A DNA stretch of 64,000 bases from Pandoraea anhela (GTDB lineage: Bacteria > Pseudomonadota > Gammaproteobacteria > Burkholderiales > Burkholderiaceae). Shown piece after piece: positions 55,273-64,000 of the stretch. The stretch is from the NCBI RefSeq assembly GCF_902459655.1, contig NZ_CABPSB010000006.1, positions 186,001 through 250,000 on the forward strand, given 5' to 3'. Every line of letters begins with the position of its first letter. Position 1 is the first letter of the stretch. The notes beneath the pieces were generated by a model. It worked only from the letters and a program-made list of their open reading frames with translations, was not told where the DNA came from and did no database searches. The translations under genes and the position numbers were made by a program.

Positions 55273-55755
55273 ATGGCAAATCCCGCACCGACGCAAGCCG
55301 CGGCTCCCTCCGGAGGGGGCATGCGCAAATGGATTCTGTTGATCGTGGCGGTTGCGCTCATGGCAGCGGCCGGCGCGGCAACGGCCGTGTATTTGCTGAC
55401 CGGACGTCACGAAACGGCCAAAGCACCGCCTCCCCCGCCGCCGCCCGTGTTTGTGAGCATGGATTCGTTCACGGTGAACCTCCAGGGCGACGACGGCGAG
55501 CGTTATCTGCACATCGGCCTGACGCTCAAGGTCGCGGACGCCGAAACGCAAGCCCGCATCACGCAGCACATGCCCGAAGTGCGTAGCCGCGTGTTGTTGT
55601 TGCTGTCGTCGAAGCAGCCGCAGGATCTGGCGACGATCGATGGCAAGCGCCGTCTGGCAAGCGAGATCCGTACGTTGGTCGCGCAGCCGTTCGCCGCCAA
55701 CATGCCGCAGCAATCCGTGGGCGACGTCCTGTTCACCGCGTTTGTAATTCAGTGA
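55273..55755 (+). CDS. fliL: Flagellar basal body-associated protein FliL
   Basis: 160 residues with one membrane helix near 19-41 and a seven-proline linker (PPPPPPP) before the periplasmic domain. VFVSMDSFTVNLQGDDGERY, LHIGLTLKVAD and VGDVLFTAFVIQ match FliL, the stator-associated ring. First gene of fliLMNOPQR. Confidence 0.95.
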   Translation: MANPAPTQAAAPSGGGMRKWILLIVAVALMAAAGAATAVYLLTGRHETAKAPPPPPPPVFVSMDSFTVNLQGDDGERYLHIGLTLKVADAETQARITQHMPEVRSRVLLLLSSKQPQDLATIDGKRRLASEIRTLVAQPFAANMPQQSVGDVLFTAFVIQ

Positions 55756-55762
55756 GTGATTC

Positions 55763-56761
55763 ATGGCGCATGAGGAGTTCCTGTCGCAGGAAGAAGTCGA
55801 TGCCCTTCTGAAGGGTGTCACCGGCGAACAGGATGACCGGTCCGAGTCGGAAGATAATGCCGGCATCAGGCCTTACAACATCGCGACGCAAGAGCGCATC
55901 GTGCGCGGGCGCATGCCCACGCTCGAAATCATCAACGACCGCTTCTCGCGACTGTTCCGCATTGCGCTGTTCAACTTCATGCGCCGCAGCGCCGAGATCT
56001 CGGTCAGCCCGGTGCGCGTACAGAAGTACAGCGAATTTATTCGCAACCTGCCTGTCCCGACCAACCTCAACCTGGTCCACATCAAGCCGCTACGCGGCAC
56101 GGCGCTGTTCGTGTTCGATCCGAACCTCGTGTTCCTGGTGGTGGATAACCTCTTCGGCGGCGACGGGCGGTTCCATACGCGTGTCGAAGGGCGCGACTTT
56201 ACGCAGACCGAACAGCGCATCATCGCGCGGCTGCTCGATCTGGTGTTCGAGAATTACGGCGCCTCGTGGAAACCGGTGCACCCGGTCGAGTTCGAATACG
56301 TGCGTGCCGAGATGCATACGCAGTTCGCCAACGTCGCCACGCCCAACGAGGTCGTCGTCACGACCACGTTCGACATCGAGTTCGGCTCGGTCGGCGGCGA
56401 GTTCCACATCTGCATGCCCTACTCGATGATCGAGCCGCTGCGCGATCAGCTCTCGAGCCCGCTGCAAGGCGAAACGCTCGAAGTCGACAAGCGCTGGGTG
56501 CGTCTGCTCTCGCAACAGGTGCAGGCCGCCGATGTGGAGATCGTGACGAACCTGGCCCAGATCGACATGACGCTCTCGCAACTGCTCAACATGCGCGTGG
56601 GCGACGTGATCCCGCTCGACGTGCCCGAGGTGCTCGAAGCCAAGGTCGACGGCGTGCCCGTGATGCACTGCAATTACGGCGTCTTCAATGGTCAATACGC
56701 GCTGCGCGTGAACCAGATGATCAACCATTCGCACAGCGATTACACGAAGGACAACGAGTGA
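55763..56761 (+). CDS. fliM: Flagellar motor switch protein FliM
   Basis: 332 residues, 7 bp after fliL. The CheY-P binding peptide is at the N-terminus (FLSQEEVDALLKG, residues 5-17). GGDGRF (GGxGRF family) and the SpoA domain at the C-terminus (LNMRVGDVIPLDVPEVLEAK) are present. Last base overlaps the fliN ATG. Confidence 0.97.
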   Translation: MAHEEFLSQEEVDALLKGVTGEQDDRSESEDNAGIRPYNIATQERIVRGRMPTLEIINDRFSRLFRIALFNFMRRSAEISVSPVRVQKYSEFIRNLPVPTNLNLVHIKPLRGTALFVFDPNLVFLVVDNLFGGDGRFHTRVEGRDFTQTEQRIIARLLDLVFENYGASWKPVHPVEFEYVRAEMHTQFANVATPNEVVVTTTFDIEFGSVGGEFHICMPYSMIEPLRDQLSSPLQGETLEVDKRWVRLLSQQVQAADVEIVTNLAQIDMTLSQLLNMRVGDVIPLDVPEVLEAKVDGVPVMHCNYGVFNGQYALRVNQMINHSHSDYTKDNE

Positions 56762-57204
56762 TGAGCGATACCCCTCAAACGCCCGGTGACGACGCCCAGG
56801 CCATGGCGGACGAGTGGGCCAGCGCCATGGCGGAGCAGACCGCTGCCGAGCCGGCTGCCGCCACGGCACCGCAACCCGCCGCCGCCCCCCCCGTATTCCA
56901 GCCGCTGGCCGCCACGGCGGGCAATCCCGCGACGGCCACGCACAACGACATCGACCTGATCCTCGACATCCCGGTTCAGATGACCGTGGAGTTGGGCCGC
57001 ACCAAGATCGCCATCAAGAACCTGTTGCAACTGGCGCAGGGTTCCGTGGTGGAACTCGACGGCATGGCCGGCGAGCCGATGGACGTGCTGGTCAACGGAT
57101 GCCTTATCGCCCAGGGCGAAGTGGTGGTCGTGAACGACAAGTTCGGCATCCGCCTGACTGATATCATCACGCCATCCGAACGCATCCGTAAGCTCAACCG
57201 ATGA
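56761..57204 (+). CDS. fliN: Flagellar motor switch protein FliN
   Basis: 147 residues. Ala/Pro/Gln-rich head of about 65 residues, then the SpoA domain IDLILDIPVQMTVELGRTKI, GSVVELDGMAGEPMDVLVNG, CLIAQGEVVVVNDKFGIRLT. Forms the lower C ring with FliM. Overlaps fliO by 4 bp (ATGA). Confidence 0.97.
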   Translation: MSDTPQTPGDDAQAMADEWASAMAEQTAAEPAAATAPQPAAAPPVFQPLAATAGNPATATHNDIDLILDIPVQMTVELGRTKIAIKNLLQLAQGSVVELDGMAGEPMDVLVNGCLIAQGEVVVVNDKFGIRLTDIITPSERIRKLNR

Positions 57205-57833
57205 TTGCAACGAAAGTCCGCGGCAAGCCCGTGCGGCGTGCTGCGGCAAGCAGCGCCACGGTGACGGCCGCCGCCCGTACCGTAGTCGACGCCGTTCGCA
57301 CCATGGCGCGACGCCTGCCCGCCTCGAATCGCCTAAATCGTACGATTCGTACGATTCGTCCGAACCGCACGACCGGCCTGGCCCGCGCGGTCTTCGCCGG
57401 CCTCGGCTGTCTTCCCCTCGCCAACGCTTACGCTCAGGGCGCCGCCTCGCAGGCGGCGGCCGTGCCGAGCCTTGGCGGCGCGGGCATCGTGCAGACCGGC
57501 TTCGGCCTCGTGCTCGTGCTCGCGCTGCTGTTCGGGCTGGCATGGCTGGCCAAGCGCTTCGGGCTGCAACGCCCGCTAGGCGGCGGCAACGTACGCATCG
57601 TAGGTAGCGCCGCCGTGGGACAGCGCGAACGCGTGGTCGTGGTGGAAGTGGCAGGCGACTGGGTGGTGCTCGGCGTGGCGCCGGGTCAGGTACGCAGCCT
57701 GCATGTGATCGACGCCGATCGCGTCGCCGATCTGCCGGCGGCCCCCGCTGCCGCCCATCCGGGTGCGCAGGCCAATCGCGCCGCGCAGGCTTTTGCGCAA
57801 AAGCTGCGCGAATCGATGAAGAAGGATTCCTGA
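57201..57833 (+). CDS. fliO: Flagellar export protein FliO
   Basis: 210 residues, longer than the usual 100-140 because of a basic head of about 75 residues. The head includes a repetitive [12 protein letters not shown] patch encoded by 9-bp tandem repeats (57339-57356). The membrane helix near 98-118 ([20 protein letters not shown]) and the [44 protein letters not shown] segments are typical of FliO, a chaperone for FliP assembly. If translation began later the head would be lost; no better ribosome site was seen. Confidence 0.9.
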   Translation: MIATKVRGKPVRRAAASSATVTAAARTVVDAVRTMARRLPASNRLNRTIRTIRPNRTTGLARAVFAGLGCLPLANAYAQGAASQAAAVPSLGGAGIVQTGFGLVLVLALLFGLAWLAKRFGLQRPLGGGNVRIVGSAAVGQRERVVVVEVAGDWVVLGVAPGQVRSLHVIDADRVADLPAAPAAAHPGAQANRAAQAFAQKLRESMKKDS

Positions 57834-58600
57834 TGTCGCGCGGCCTGCCCCGCTTCCTGATGCTCGGTCTGGCGCTGGCGTGCCTCGTCGGTATGGCCTT
57901 GCCGGGGGCGGCTTTCGCGCAGGCCACGTTGCCGGCGTTCACCACAACGCCGTCGCCCGGCGGCGGACAGACCTACTCGCTGTCCGTGCAGACGATGCTG
58001 CTGCTCACGTCGCTGGGTTTCCTGCCCGCGATGTTGTTGATGATGACCGCCTTCACGCGCATCATCATCGTGCTCTCGCTGCTGCGCCATGCCATCGGCG
58101 TGACGACCTCGCCGCCGAACCAGATCCTTATCGGTCTGGCGCTCTTTCTGACGTTCTTCGTCATGTCGCCCGTGCTCGATCAGGTCTATACGAACGCCTA
58201 TCAGCCGTTCGCGGCGAACAAGATCAGCTTCGAGCAGGCCATCGACACCGGCGCCAAGCCGTTCCACTCCTTCATGCTCAAGCAAACGCGCGAAGCGGAT
58301 CTCGCACTGTTCGCCAAGCTCGCCAAGACCCCGCCGATGAACGGCCCGGAAGACGTGCCGATGCGCATTCTCGTGCCCGCCTTCGCGACGAGCGAGCTGA
58401 AAACGGCCTTCCAGATCGGTTTCACGATCTTCATCCCGTTCCTGATCATCGATCTGGTGGTCGCGAGCGTGCTCATGGCCATGGGGATGATGATGGTCTC
58501 GCCCTCCACGGTGTCGCTGCCGTTCAAGCTGATGCTGTTCGTGGTGGTCGATGGCTGGCAATTGCTGCTGGGCTCGTTGGCCCAGAGCTTCACGATGTAG
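57833..58600 (+). CDS. fliP: Flagellar export gate protein FliP
   Basis: 255 residues with a signal peptide and four membrane helices. [40 protein letters not shown], and the C-terminal [20 protein letters not shown] (PxxLxLPFK) define FliP. Part of the FliPQR export channel. Start overlaps the fliO TGA by one base. Confidence 0.97.
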   Translation: MSRGLPRFLMLGLALACLVGMALPGAAFAQATLPAFTTTPSPGGGQTYSLSVQTMLLLTSLGFLPAMLLMMTAFTRIIIVLSLLRHAIGVTTSPPNQILIGLALFLTFFVMSPVLDQVYTNAYQPFAANKISFEQAIDTGAKPFHSFMLKQTREADLALFAKLAKTPPMNGPEDVPMRILVPAFATSELKTAFQIGFTIFIPFLIIDLVVASVLMAMGMMMVSPSTVSLPFKLMLFVVVDGWQLLLGSLAQSFTM

Positions 58601-58616
58601 CGGGGAGGCCACCGAA

Positions 58617-58886
58617 ATGACTCCGGAAACCGTCATGGCGCTGGCCCATCAGGCCATGCAGGTGTGCCTGCTGCTCGCCGCCCCGCTGCTGATCGTCGCC
58701 CTCGTCTCGGGCCTGCTCGTGAGCCTGTTTCAGGCCGCCACGCAGATCAACGAAATGACGCTGTCGTTCATCCCCAAGCTGCTCGCCGTGTTCATCACGC
58801 TCGTGGTCGCCGGCCCGTGGATGCTCAACATGATGGTCGACTACATGCGTCAGTTGCTCACCGGCATTCCCGGCCTCGTCGGGTAA
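58617..58886 (+). CDS. fliQ: Flagellar export gate protein FliQ
   Basis: 89 residues, two membrane helices, ATG 58617 after GGGGAGG. SLFQAATQINEMTLSFIPKL is the family signature. Confidence 0.97.
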   Translation: MTPETVMALAHQAMQVCLLLAAPLLIVALVSGLLVSLFQAATQINEMTLSFIPKLLAVFITLVVAGPWMLNMMVDYMRQLLTGIPGLVG

Positions 58887-58897
58887 GCCGCCCGGCC

Positions 58898-59689
58898 TTG
58901 ATCAGCTTCACCTACGACCAGCTCTCGGGCGTCATCGCGACGTTCCTTTTCCCGTTCGTGCGTTTGCTCGCGCTGTCCATGACGGCGCCGCTGTTCGGCG
59001 ACTCAAGGGTGCCGGGCACGGTCAAGATCGGTCTGGCGGGCATCGTCGCCCTCACGCTCGCCCCCCTGATCGGTCCCGCACCCGCCGTTTCGCCCTTCTC
59101 CTGGGAAGGCCTCTGGATTCTCGTCCAGCAGATGATCATCGGCGCGGCGCTGGGCTGGTGCATGCAGATCGTGTTCTCCGCCGTGAGCATGGCGGGCGAC
59201 TTCGTCGGGCTGCAAATGGGCCTGTCGTTCGCCACGCTGCTCAACCCCAACGCCGACGGCAGCACCGCCGTGCTCGGCATGCTGCTCAACGTGGTCATCA
59301 TGCTCGTGTTCCTCGCGACCAACGGGCATCTGGTGATGTACGCAACGCTGGTGCAGAGCTTCGACGTGTTGCCGATCTCGGGCACGCCGCTGTCCGTGGG
59401 CGGATGGCACTACCTCGCGATGCTGGGCGGGCAGTTGTTTTCGCTGGCGCTGATGCTCTCGCTACCGCTCGTCGCGGCGCTGCTGATCTGCAATCTGGCG
59501 CTGGGCATTCTGAACCGCGCCGCGCCGCAGCTGAATATCTTCGCCGTGGGCTTTCCGCTCACGCTGGGTGTCGGTCTGGTGGTGCTCGAACTGATGATGC
59601 CGCGCATTGCGCCCGTGCTGGACCACTTCAACGCCATCGGCATCGACATGATGATCCGGGCGACGGCCGCCTTCGTGCCGAAGCCCTGA
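58898..59689 (+). CDS. fliR: Flagellar export gate protein FliR
   Basis: 263 residues if started at TTG 58898, 11 bp after fliQ; there is no ATG or GTG at a suitable place, and the sequence ISFTYDQLSGVIATFLFPFV matches the normal FliR N-terminus. Six membrane helices. GLQMGLSFATLLNPNADGST and LFGDSRVPGTVKIGLA are conserved. Last gene of the fliL operon. Confidence 0.95.
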   Translation: MISFTYDQLSGVIATFLFPFVRLLALSMTAPLFGDSRVPGTVKIGLAGIVALTLAPLIGPAPAVSPFSWEGLWILVQQMIIGAALGWCMQIVFSAVSMAGDFVGLQMGLSFATLLNPNADGSTAVLGMLLNVVIMLVFLATNGHLVMYATLVQSFDVLPISGTPLSVGGWHYLAMLGGQLFSLALMLSLPLVAALLICNLALGILNRAAPQLNIFAVGFPLTLGVGLVVLELMMPRIAPVLDHFNAIGIDMMIRATAAFVPKP

Positions 59690-59726
59690 GCGGTGCACCT
59701 TCGTCACTCCCCGCGCTCAAAATGAA

Positions 59727-59750
59727 ACAGGCCGCCCGAAGGCGGCCTGT
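59727..59750. terminator. Bidirectional terminator between fliR and flgL
   Basis: Perfect 10-bp GC stem with CGAA tetraloop (59727-59736 with 59741-59750). Leftward it reads into TTTCATTTTG. It lies between convergent operons. Confidence 0.8.
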
Positions 59751-59770
59751 GAGGTGTTGCGGCGTTGCGA

Positions 59771-61006
59771 TCAGAGCATGCTGAACAGCGACAGCTTCTG
59801 CGTCTGGATGAAGGTTTGCTGCGACGCTTGCAGCGATGCCTGCTGCTGCGCGAACTGGCTCGTCGCGGAGACGATGTCCACGTCGAGCAGGTCCTGCAAC
59901 TGGGACGTGTAAGCCAGATCGTTGGCGCTGCCGATGTCGTTGAGCGTGGTCACCTCGTTCATGCGCGAGCCGACCGTCGTGCGCAAGGTCGTCACGTTGT
60001 CGTAGCTGTTGCCGAACATCTGGTTGAACGTGGTCAGAGCGTTCGTCATGTTGGCCGCGCCCGCCGGACCCTGCGCATTGATCGGCGTCTTGAGCGTGTT
60101 GATCAGCGCTTGCAGATTGTCGAACACATTCGTGCTGGACTTGCCGGGCGGATCCACCTTGAAGGTGTCGCCTGCGGCCGGCGCGCCCGTGAACGTCACC
60201 GACTTGCCGGCGAACGTGATCGGCTGCCCCGAGGTGTACACACCCGTGACGTCGGGCGCCGTGGTGTTCGTCAGGTCCTTGACCGTGTAGTTCGTGGTCG
60301 GCGGCGTCGTGGTGTTGTCGATCGCGAAGCTGATCGAGAACTGATGATTGGCCGCTGCGTTGGTCACGTCCGTCGTCGAGACCGGCGTGTACGTGGCCGT
60401 CCCCGTGTTCGACAGGCTGCCGCTGATCACCGTGCTTGCCGTCGCCGGCTGAATCGACTGGAAGATGTTCGAGCCGATGTCGTTGATCGCGATCTGGCGG
60501 TTCGGGCCGACCTGAACGTACCGGATACCGGTATCGCCCGCATAGCTCGCGCCTGTCGGTGTGGCGACATAGGCGGCCGAATTGCCCATGAACCCCGAAA
60601 ACAGGTACTGGCCGTTCGCGTCGGTCGTGTTGGCGAGCGATAGCAGTTGCTGGAAGCTCGATTGCAGATCGGTCGCAATGGCCGAGCGATCGTTGTCGTT
60701 GAGCGATGCGCTGCCGGCGGCCACCACTTGCGACATGACGTGTTGCAGCGTGTTGACGATGCTGCCGAAGGTCTGGTCTTCGAGCTGTAATGCCGTCGTG
60801 GCCGAACTTCGGTTCGTCGCGTACTGCTTGTTCATGTCCTTGTCCTGCGACACGGCCACCGCCTGCGCCGACGCCAGCGGGTCGTCGCTCGGCGTGGTCA
60901 CGCGCTTGCCCGAGGTGAGCTGCGCTTGCGTGTTGAGCAGATCGGAGACGTTACGGCTCATGGCCGACGACCCCTGATCGAAAATCATGCTGGTGCTGAT
61001 GCGCAT
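59771..61006 (-). CDS. flgL: Hook-filament junction protein FlgL (HAP3)
   Basis: 411 residues, ATG 61006 after GAGGAG. MRISTSMIFDQGSSAMSRNV and LTSGKRVTTPSDDPLASAQA form the flagellin-like D0/D1 N-terminus; the C-terminus has DLLDVDIVSATSQFAQQQAS and ASQQTFIQTQKLSLFSML. The extra length over the enteric form (317) is a Thr-rich central domain. It lies 17 bp after flgK. Confidence 0.96.
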   Translation of the reverse strand: MRISTSMIFDQGSSAMSRNVSDLLNTQAQLTSGKRVTTPSDDPLASAQAVAVSQDKDMNKQYATNRSSATTALQLEDQTFGSIVNTLQHVMSQVVAAGSASLNDNDRSAIATDLQSSFQQLLSLANTTDANGQYLFSGFMGNSAAYVATPTGASYAGDTGIRYVQVGPNRQIAINDIGSNIFQSIQPATASTVISGSLSNTGTATYTPVSTTDVTNAAANHQFSISFAIDNTTTPPTTNYTVKDLTNTTAPDVTGVYTSGQPITFAGKSVTFTGAPAAGDTFKVDPPGKSSTNVFDNLQALINTLKTPINAQGPAGAANMTNALTTFNQMFGNSYDNVTTLRTTVGSRMNEVTTLNDIGSANDLAYTSQLQDLLDVDIVSATSQFAQQQASLQASQQTFIQTQKLSLFSML

Positions 61007-61023
61007 TTGTCGTCTCCTCAGCC

Positions 61024-63012
61024 TTAGTTGACCATCTGCAGAATCGTGTCGAACAACTGCGACGCCGTCTGGATGACCTTCGAGTTGGCCTGATAGAGCT
61101 GCTGGAACTTGATCAGGTTGGCCGCCTCTTCGTCGAGGTTCACGCCGGAATTGGACTGCTGGGCGGTCTGCGCCTGCTTGAGCAGCGTTTGCTGCGCGGC
61201 GCTCGTCGCCTTGTAGGTGTTCGTGGTCGAGCCGACATACGAGACCAGATTGGCGTAGGCGGTCGCATAGCTGTCCTTGCCGCCGACCTTGGTCTTGTCG
61301 TTTTGCAACGCCGAGAGCGCCAGGCCGTTGCGGTTGTCCGTCGTCGCGCCCGAGCTGTTCGGGGCGATGGTCAGCTTGTCGCCGTCCGCCGGCGTGCCGC
61401 TCACGTTCACGGTCATACCGCCGAGCGTAATCTTCGCGCCGTTGGCGGCGTCGTACGGCACCGTATCGCCGGCAGCGTAAGTCGTCGTCGTCCCGTTGAC
61501 AGTCACCGTCATCGGCGAAGGTGCGACCAGCGTGATGGCGCCCGTCGTGGGATTCTTGCTGAACGTGAACGTCACGGGCGACGTCAACGGCGAACTCAGG
61601 TAGTTCGCATCGACCGTGCCCTGATCCGTCTTGAGCGAACCGGTGTTGGTCGACGGCACCGAGGCCAGAATCGGTGCGGCCAGCGCGATCTTGCCCGGGT
61701 CGGTGATCGCCACGCTGATGTTGCCGGCCGCATTACGCGTCGGCTCGATCGTGAAGCTGTCGCCCGCGACCATGTTGCCGACGGTAACGTTGAAGCCGTC
61801 GTCGAACGCCTTGCCGCCGCTGTCGGTGAAGGTCAGCGGCGCGCCCGGCGTGGCGGGGGCGCCTGCGGTCCACTTCGCGCCGTCGGACTGGCGGGTCATG
61901 GTGTAGTTCGTGCCGTCGTACGTCACGGTGTAGTCGCTCGCCGTGACCTTCGACGCGTCGGTGATCTTCGAATTGAGCACCGCGCTGTTCGAGTTCTTCG
62001 CGTTGGCGACGATCGTCGGGTTCGGCACGGTGAAAACGTTACCGCCCAGCTGGCCGTAGAGGTCCAGCCCGAGCTGGTTTTGCGCGTTGAACGTGCCGGC
62101 CAGCGACAGTGCGATCTGGCCGAGCGAGTTCTGCGCCTGCGTGAGCGCCCCGCTGCGGAACGACAGCAGCCCGGCCAGCGAGCCGCCGGTAATCGACGAT
62201 TCCGGCACCGGCACCTTCGTGCCGCTCGGTGTCACGTACGCGATGGTGAGTTCCGACGGGTCGTTGGTCGAGGCCACCGTCGTGAGCTGGTAAGCCGAAC
62301 TGCCCGTCACGAGCGACTGGCCGTTGCCGACATAGACGTTGTACGAGCCGTCCGACGCCTTGACCACGTTGGTCTGAATGATGGCGTTGAGCTGCGAGAC
62401 CGCCAGGTCGCGCTGGTCGAGAAGGTCGTTCGGGGTGGTGTTGCCGCCGTTGGCCTGCGCCTGCACGATGGCGTCGTTCAGTTGCGCGATCTGCTTGGCG
62501 TAGACATTGATCTGGTCGGTGGACTGGGCAATGCTGGCGTTCGTGCTGCTGCGCAGGGTGGACAGCGTGCCCGAGAGCGACTGGAACATGCTGGCGAGCG
62601 TTTGCGCCGAGGACACGACCGTGGCGCGCGTGGCCGAGTTGGCCGGCGCCGAGACGATGTTCTGCAGGTTCGTGAAGAACTGGCTCATCGTGGCCGACAG
62701 GCCGGTCGTCGAACTGCCCAGCGCGTTGTTGATCTGCGAGATCTGCTGGTAATACGTGTTGAGCTGGCTGTACTGGGTCTGGGCCTGATTCGTCTGGTTC
62801 GACAGAAACTGGCTGTACACGCGCGAGACGTCGTTCACCAGCACGCCAGAGCCCAGATAGCCGACGCCGGCATACTGGCTGGCGGCCTGGGAATAGTCGA
62901 CGATCTGGCGGTTGTAACCGGCCGTGCCCGAGTTGGCGACGTTATTGCCAGTGGTGCTGAGGGCGAACTGGGCGGCGTTCAGCCCGCTCATGCCAATATT
63001 GATTAGGCTCAT
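61024..63012 (-). CDS. flgK: Hook-filament junction protein FlgK (HAP1)
   Basis: 662 residues from ATG 63012 (GAGATC upstream). MSLINIGMSGLNAAQFALST and TGNNVANSGTAGYNRQ are the HAP1 N-terminal signature; SGVNLDEEAANLIKFQQLYQ near the C-terminus is the D0 hallmark. The middle is enlarged relative to enteric FlgK (547) and Thr/Ser/Gly-rich. A sigma-28-like promoter lies 68 bp upstream; flgL follows. Confidence 0.97.
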   Translation of the reverse strand: MSLINIGMSGLNAAQFALSTTGNNVANSGTAGYNRQIVDYSQAASQYAGVGYLGSGVLVNDVSRVYSQFLSNQTNQAQTQYSQLNTYYQQISQINNALGSSTTGLSATMSQFFTNLQNIVSAPANSATRATVVSSAQTLASMFQSLSGTLSTLRSSTNASIAQSTDQINVYAKQIAQLNDAIVQAQANGGNTTPNDLLDQRDLAVSQLNAIIQTNVVKASDGSYNVYVGNGQSLVTGSSAYQLTTVASTNDPSELTIAYVTPSGTKVPVPESSITGGSLAGLLSFRSGALTQAQNSLGQIALSLAGTFNAQNQLGLDLYGQLGGNVFTVPNPTIVANAKNSNSAVLNSKITDASKVTASDYTVTYDGTNYTMTRQSDGAKWTAGAPATPGAPLTFTDSGGKAFDDGFNVTVGNMVAGDSFTIEPTRNAAGNISVAITDPGKIALAAPILASVPSTNTGSLKTDQGTVDANYLSSPLTSPVTFTFSKNPTTGAITLVAPSPMTVTVNGTTTTYAAGDTVPYDAANGAKITLGGMTVNVSGTPADGDKLTIAPNSSGATTDNRNGLALSALQNDKTKVGGKDSYATAYANLVSYVGSTTNTYKATSAAQQTLLKQAQTAQQSNSGVNLDEEAANLIKFQQLYQANSKVIQTASQLFDTILQMVN

Positions 63013-63079
63013 GATCTCGCGGCTTGAGTTGGAGGCGCGCCCTGCGGCAAAAAGTCCGATGCGCACCGTTACCGATGTG

Positions 63080-63106
63080 TTTACGGCAGCCCGGCGACAA
63101 AATTGA
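63080..63106 (-). promoter_or_regulatory. Candidate sigma-28 promoter of flgKL
   Basis: Minus strand TCAA (63106-63103), 15-nt spacer, GCCGTAAA (63087-63080): 3/4 and 6/8 matches to TAAA-N15-GCCGATAA. It lies in the 195-bp flgJ-flgK gap. Confidence 0.55.
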
Positions 63107-63207
63107 GGCCGTCGCCCCGCGGGTTTTCGTCCCGCTTTCCGTGGCTTTCCGGCCAGCTTGCGGTCGGATTTCGGCCATTTTCCCGAATCCCGCCCCGTCC
63201 CTCACCC

Positions 63208-64000
63208 TCAGATGAAATGCTTCATGACCTTCATCAGCTTGCTGGCGTACTGCGGATCGGTCGCGTAGCCGGCACGTTGCAGATTGTTGGCAAAGCTCGC
63301 CGCGTCGTTGGCGCTCGCCACGACCGTCGAATAGCGCGGGTTGTTCGAAATCAGGTTGGCGTAGTCGGCGAACGCCTCGTCGTACGAGCCGTAAGCCCGG
63401 AACTTGGCCGTCACGCGGCGCGGCTGGCCGTTCACATACTCGGTCGTGGCCACTTCCACGGTCGGGCCGTTCCAGTTTTTGCCCGCCTTGATGCCGAACA
63501 CGTTGTGGCTGGTGCTGCCGTCGGCACGACGGATCTCGCGCTTGCCCCACCCGGACTCCAGCGCCGCCTGGCTCAGCATGAAGCGCGCCGGGATGCCGCT
63601 GCGCGCGCTGGCGCTCTGCGCCGCGTTGGCCATGCGGTCGACGAACTCGCCTGCGACCGCCGGCGCACCGTCGGCGACACCGATGGCATCCGCCGCGTTG
63701 TAGGCACGGCCGGCGAGCGACTGCTGACGGCCCATGGCCGCCGGCGGCAGCGTGGTGCCCGTCTTGGCCAGTTGCTTGAGCATGAGATCGGCCAGCCCGA
63801 TCCCCTTGTGCGACGCCAGTTGCTGGGCAAGCTGGTCGTCGAGCATGCCGTTGAACATCTTTTCCTGATCGCTGCCGAGCAGGCCGCCGGACAGGGTGGC
63901 GTCGCGCATGCTCTTGACCATCATCTGCGTGAAGACGGCCTCGAACTGCTTGGCCGCCTGCTGCGTGGCCTGCGGCGTTTGCTGATGCGCCGCCGCCCGC
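63208..64000 (-). CDS. flgJ: Flagellar rod-assembly muramidase FlgJ, 5' end beyond window
   Basis: Partial: the frame is open to the right edge, where AAKQFEAVFTQMMVKSMRDA shows the N-terminal rod-cap domain; the start lies beyond 64000. The C-terminal half is a glucosaminidase domain with RFMLSQAALESGWGKREI (catalytic Glu), HNVFGIKAGKNW, and a final AGYATDPQYASKLMKVMKHF. FlgJ opens the peptidoglycan for the rod. It is presumably preceded by flgI and flgH to the right. Confidence 0.96.
   Translation of the reverse strand, partial: RAAAHQQTPQATQQAAKQFEAVFTQMMVKSMRDATLSGGLLGSDQEKMFNGMLDDQLAQQLASHKGIGLADLMLKQLAKTGTTLPPAAMGRQQSLAGRAYNAADAIGVADGAPAVAGEFVDRMANAAQSASARSGIPARFMLSQAALESGWGKREIRRADGSTSHNVFGIKAGKNWNGPTVEVATTEYVNGQPRRVTAKFRAYGSYDEAFADYANLISNNPRYSTVVASANDAASFANNLQRAGYATDPQYASKLMKVMKHFI

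Noticed and set aside
1-64000. CRISPR arrays, rRNA genes or insertion sequences
   Set aside because: No regularly spaced direct repeats, no ribosomal RNA sequence and no transposase were seen; the only mobile element is the tRNA-Arg island.

Overview
The window looks like chromosomal DNA of a GC-rich betaproteobacterium of the order Burkholderiales, most like Pandoraea or a close relative in Burkholderiaceae. The reasons are the dense high-GC coding, a class III flagellin, the gcvTHP-sdaA arrangement behind a tandem glycine riboswitch, a trifunctional-type PutA, and the fli/flg gene order. The genus is inferred and was not tested by any search.

Layout: 1-7.2 kb holds amino-acid use genes: the 3' part of putA, putP, and an orphan branched-chain amino acid binding protein. 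7.4-9.6 kb is a lone PilV/shufflon-type pilus tip protein with phage-fibre-like repeats. 9.9-16.4 kb is a leftward glycine/serine catabolic unit (riboswitch, gcvT, gcvH, gcvP, sdaA). 16.5-22.3 kb holds a zinc-ribbon membrane protein, a Rep-type helicase, a tiny secreted peptide, a metallophosphoesterase and a di-haem cytochrome c. 22.65-26.4 kb is a compact 3.7-kb integrative element in tRNA-Arg(CCG). It has att repeats, paired arm-type octamers, a tyrosine recombinase, and two translationally coupled cargo genes of unknown function. 26.7-29.1 kb contains a protein with four 58-residue repeats, a lipoprotein and an orphan FlgH paralogue.

29.4-40.3 kb is rich in signalling: a BaeSR-like pair, a SYLF lipoprotein with a long structured leader, a sulfonate/nitrate-type ABC transporter divergent from a TctDE-like two-component system, and a soluble NarX/DegS-type kinase with a NarL-type regulator. 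The last pair is preceded by a perfect FNR/ANR box.

40.7-64 kb is a flagellar supercluster: fliCDST, a second FliK-like gene paired with an FlhB-C-like gene, fliE (leftward), fliFGHIJK, fliLMNOPQR, then leftward flgL, flgK and the 3' part of flgJ. Together these encode filament, cap, junction, rod, MS-ring, C-ring, export gate and ATPase parts. flhAB, flgA-I and the motor and chemotaxis genes are not in the window. The flgJ reading frame runs off the right edge, so the flg operon probably continues there.

The best candidates for something undescribed are the 58-residue repeat protein beside the island, the two-gene cargo of the island, the orphan PilV-like tip protein, and the FlgH paralogue with its coupled lipoprotein.
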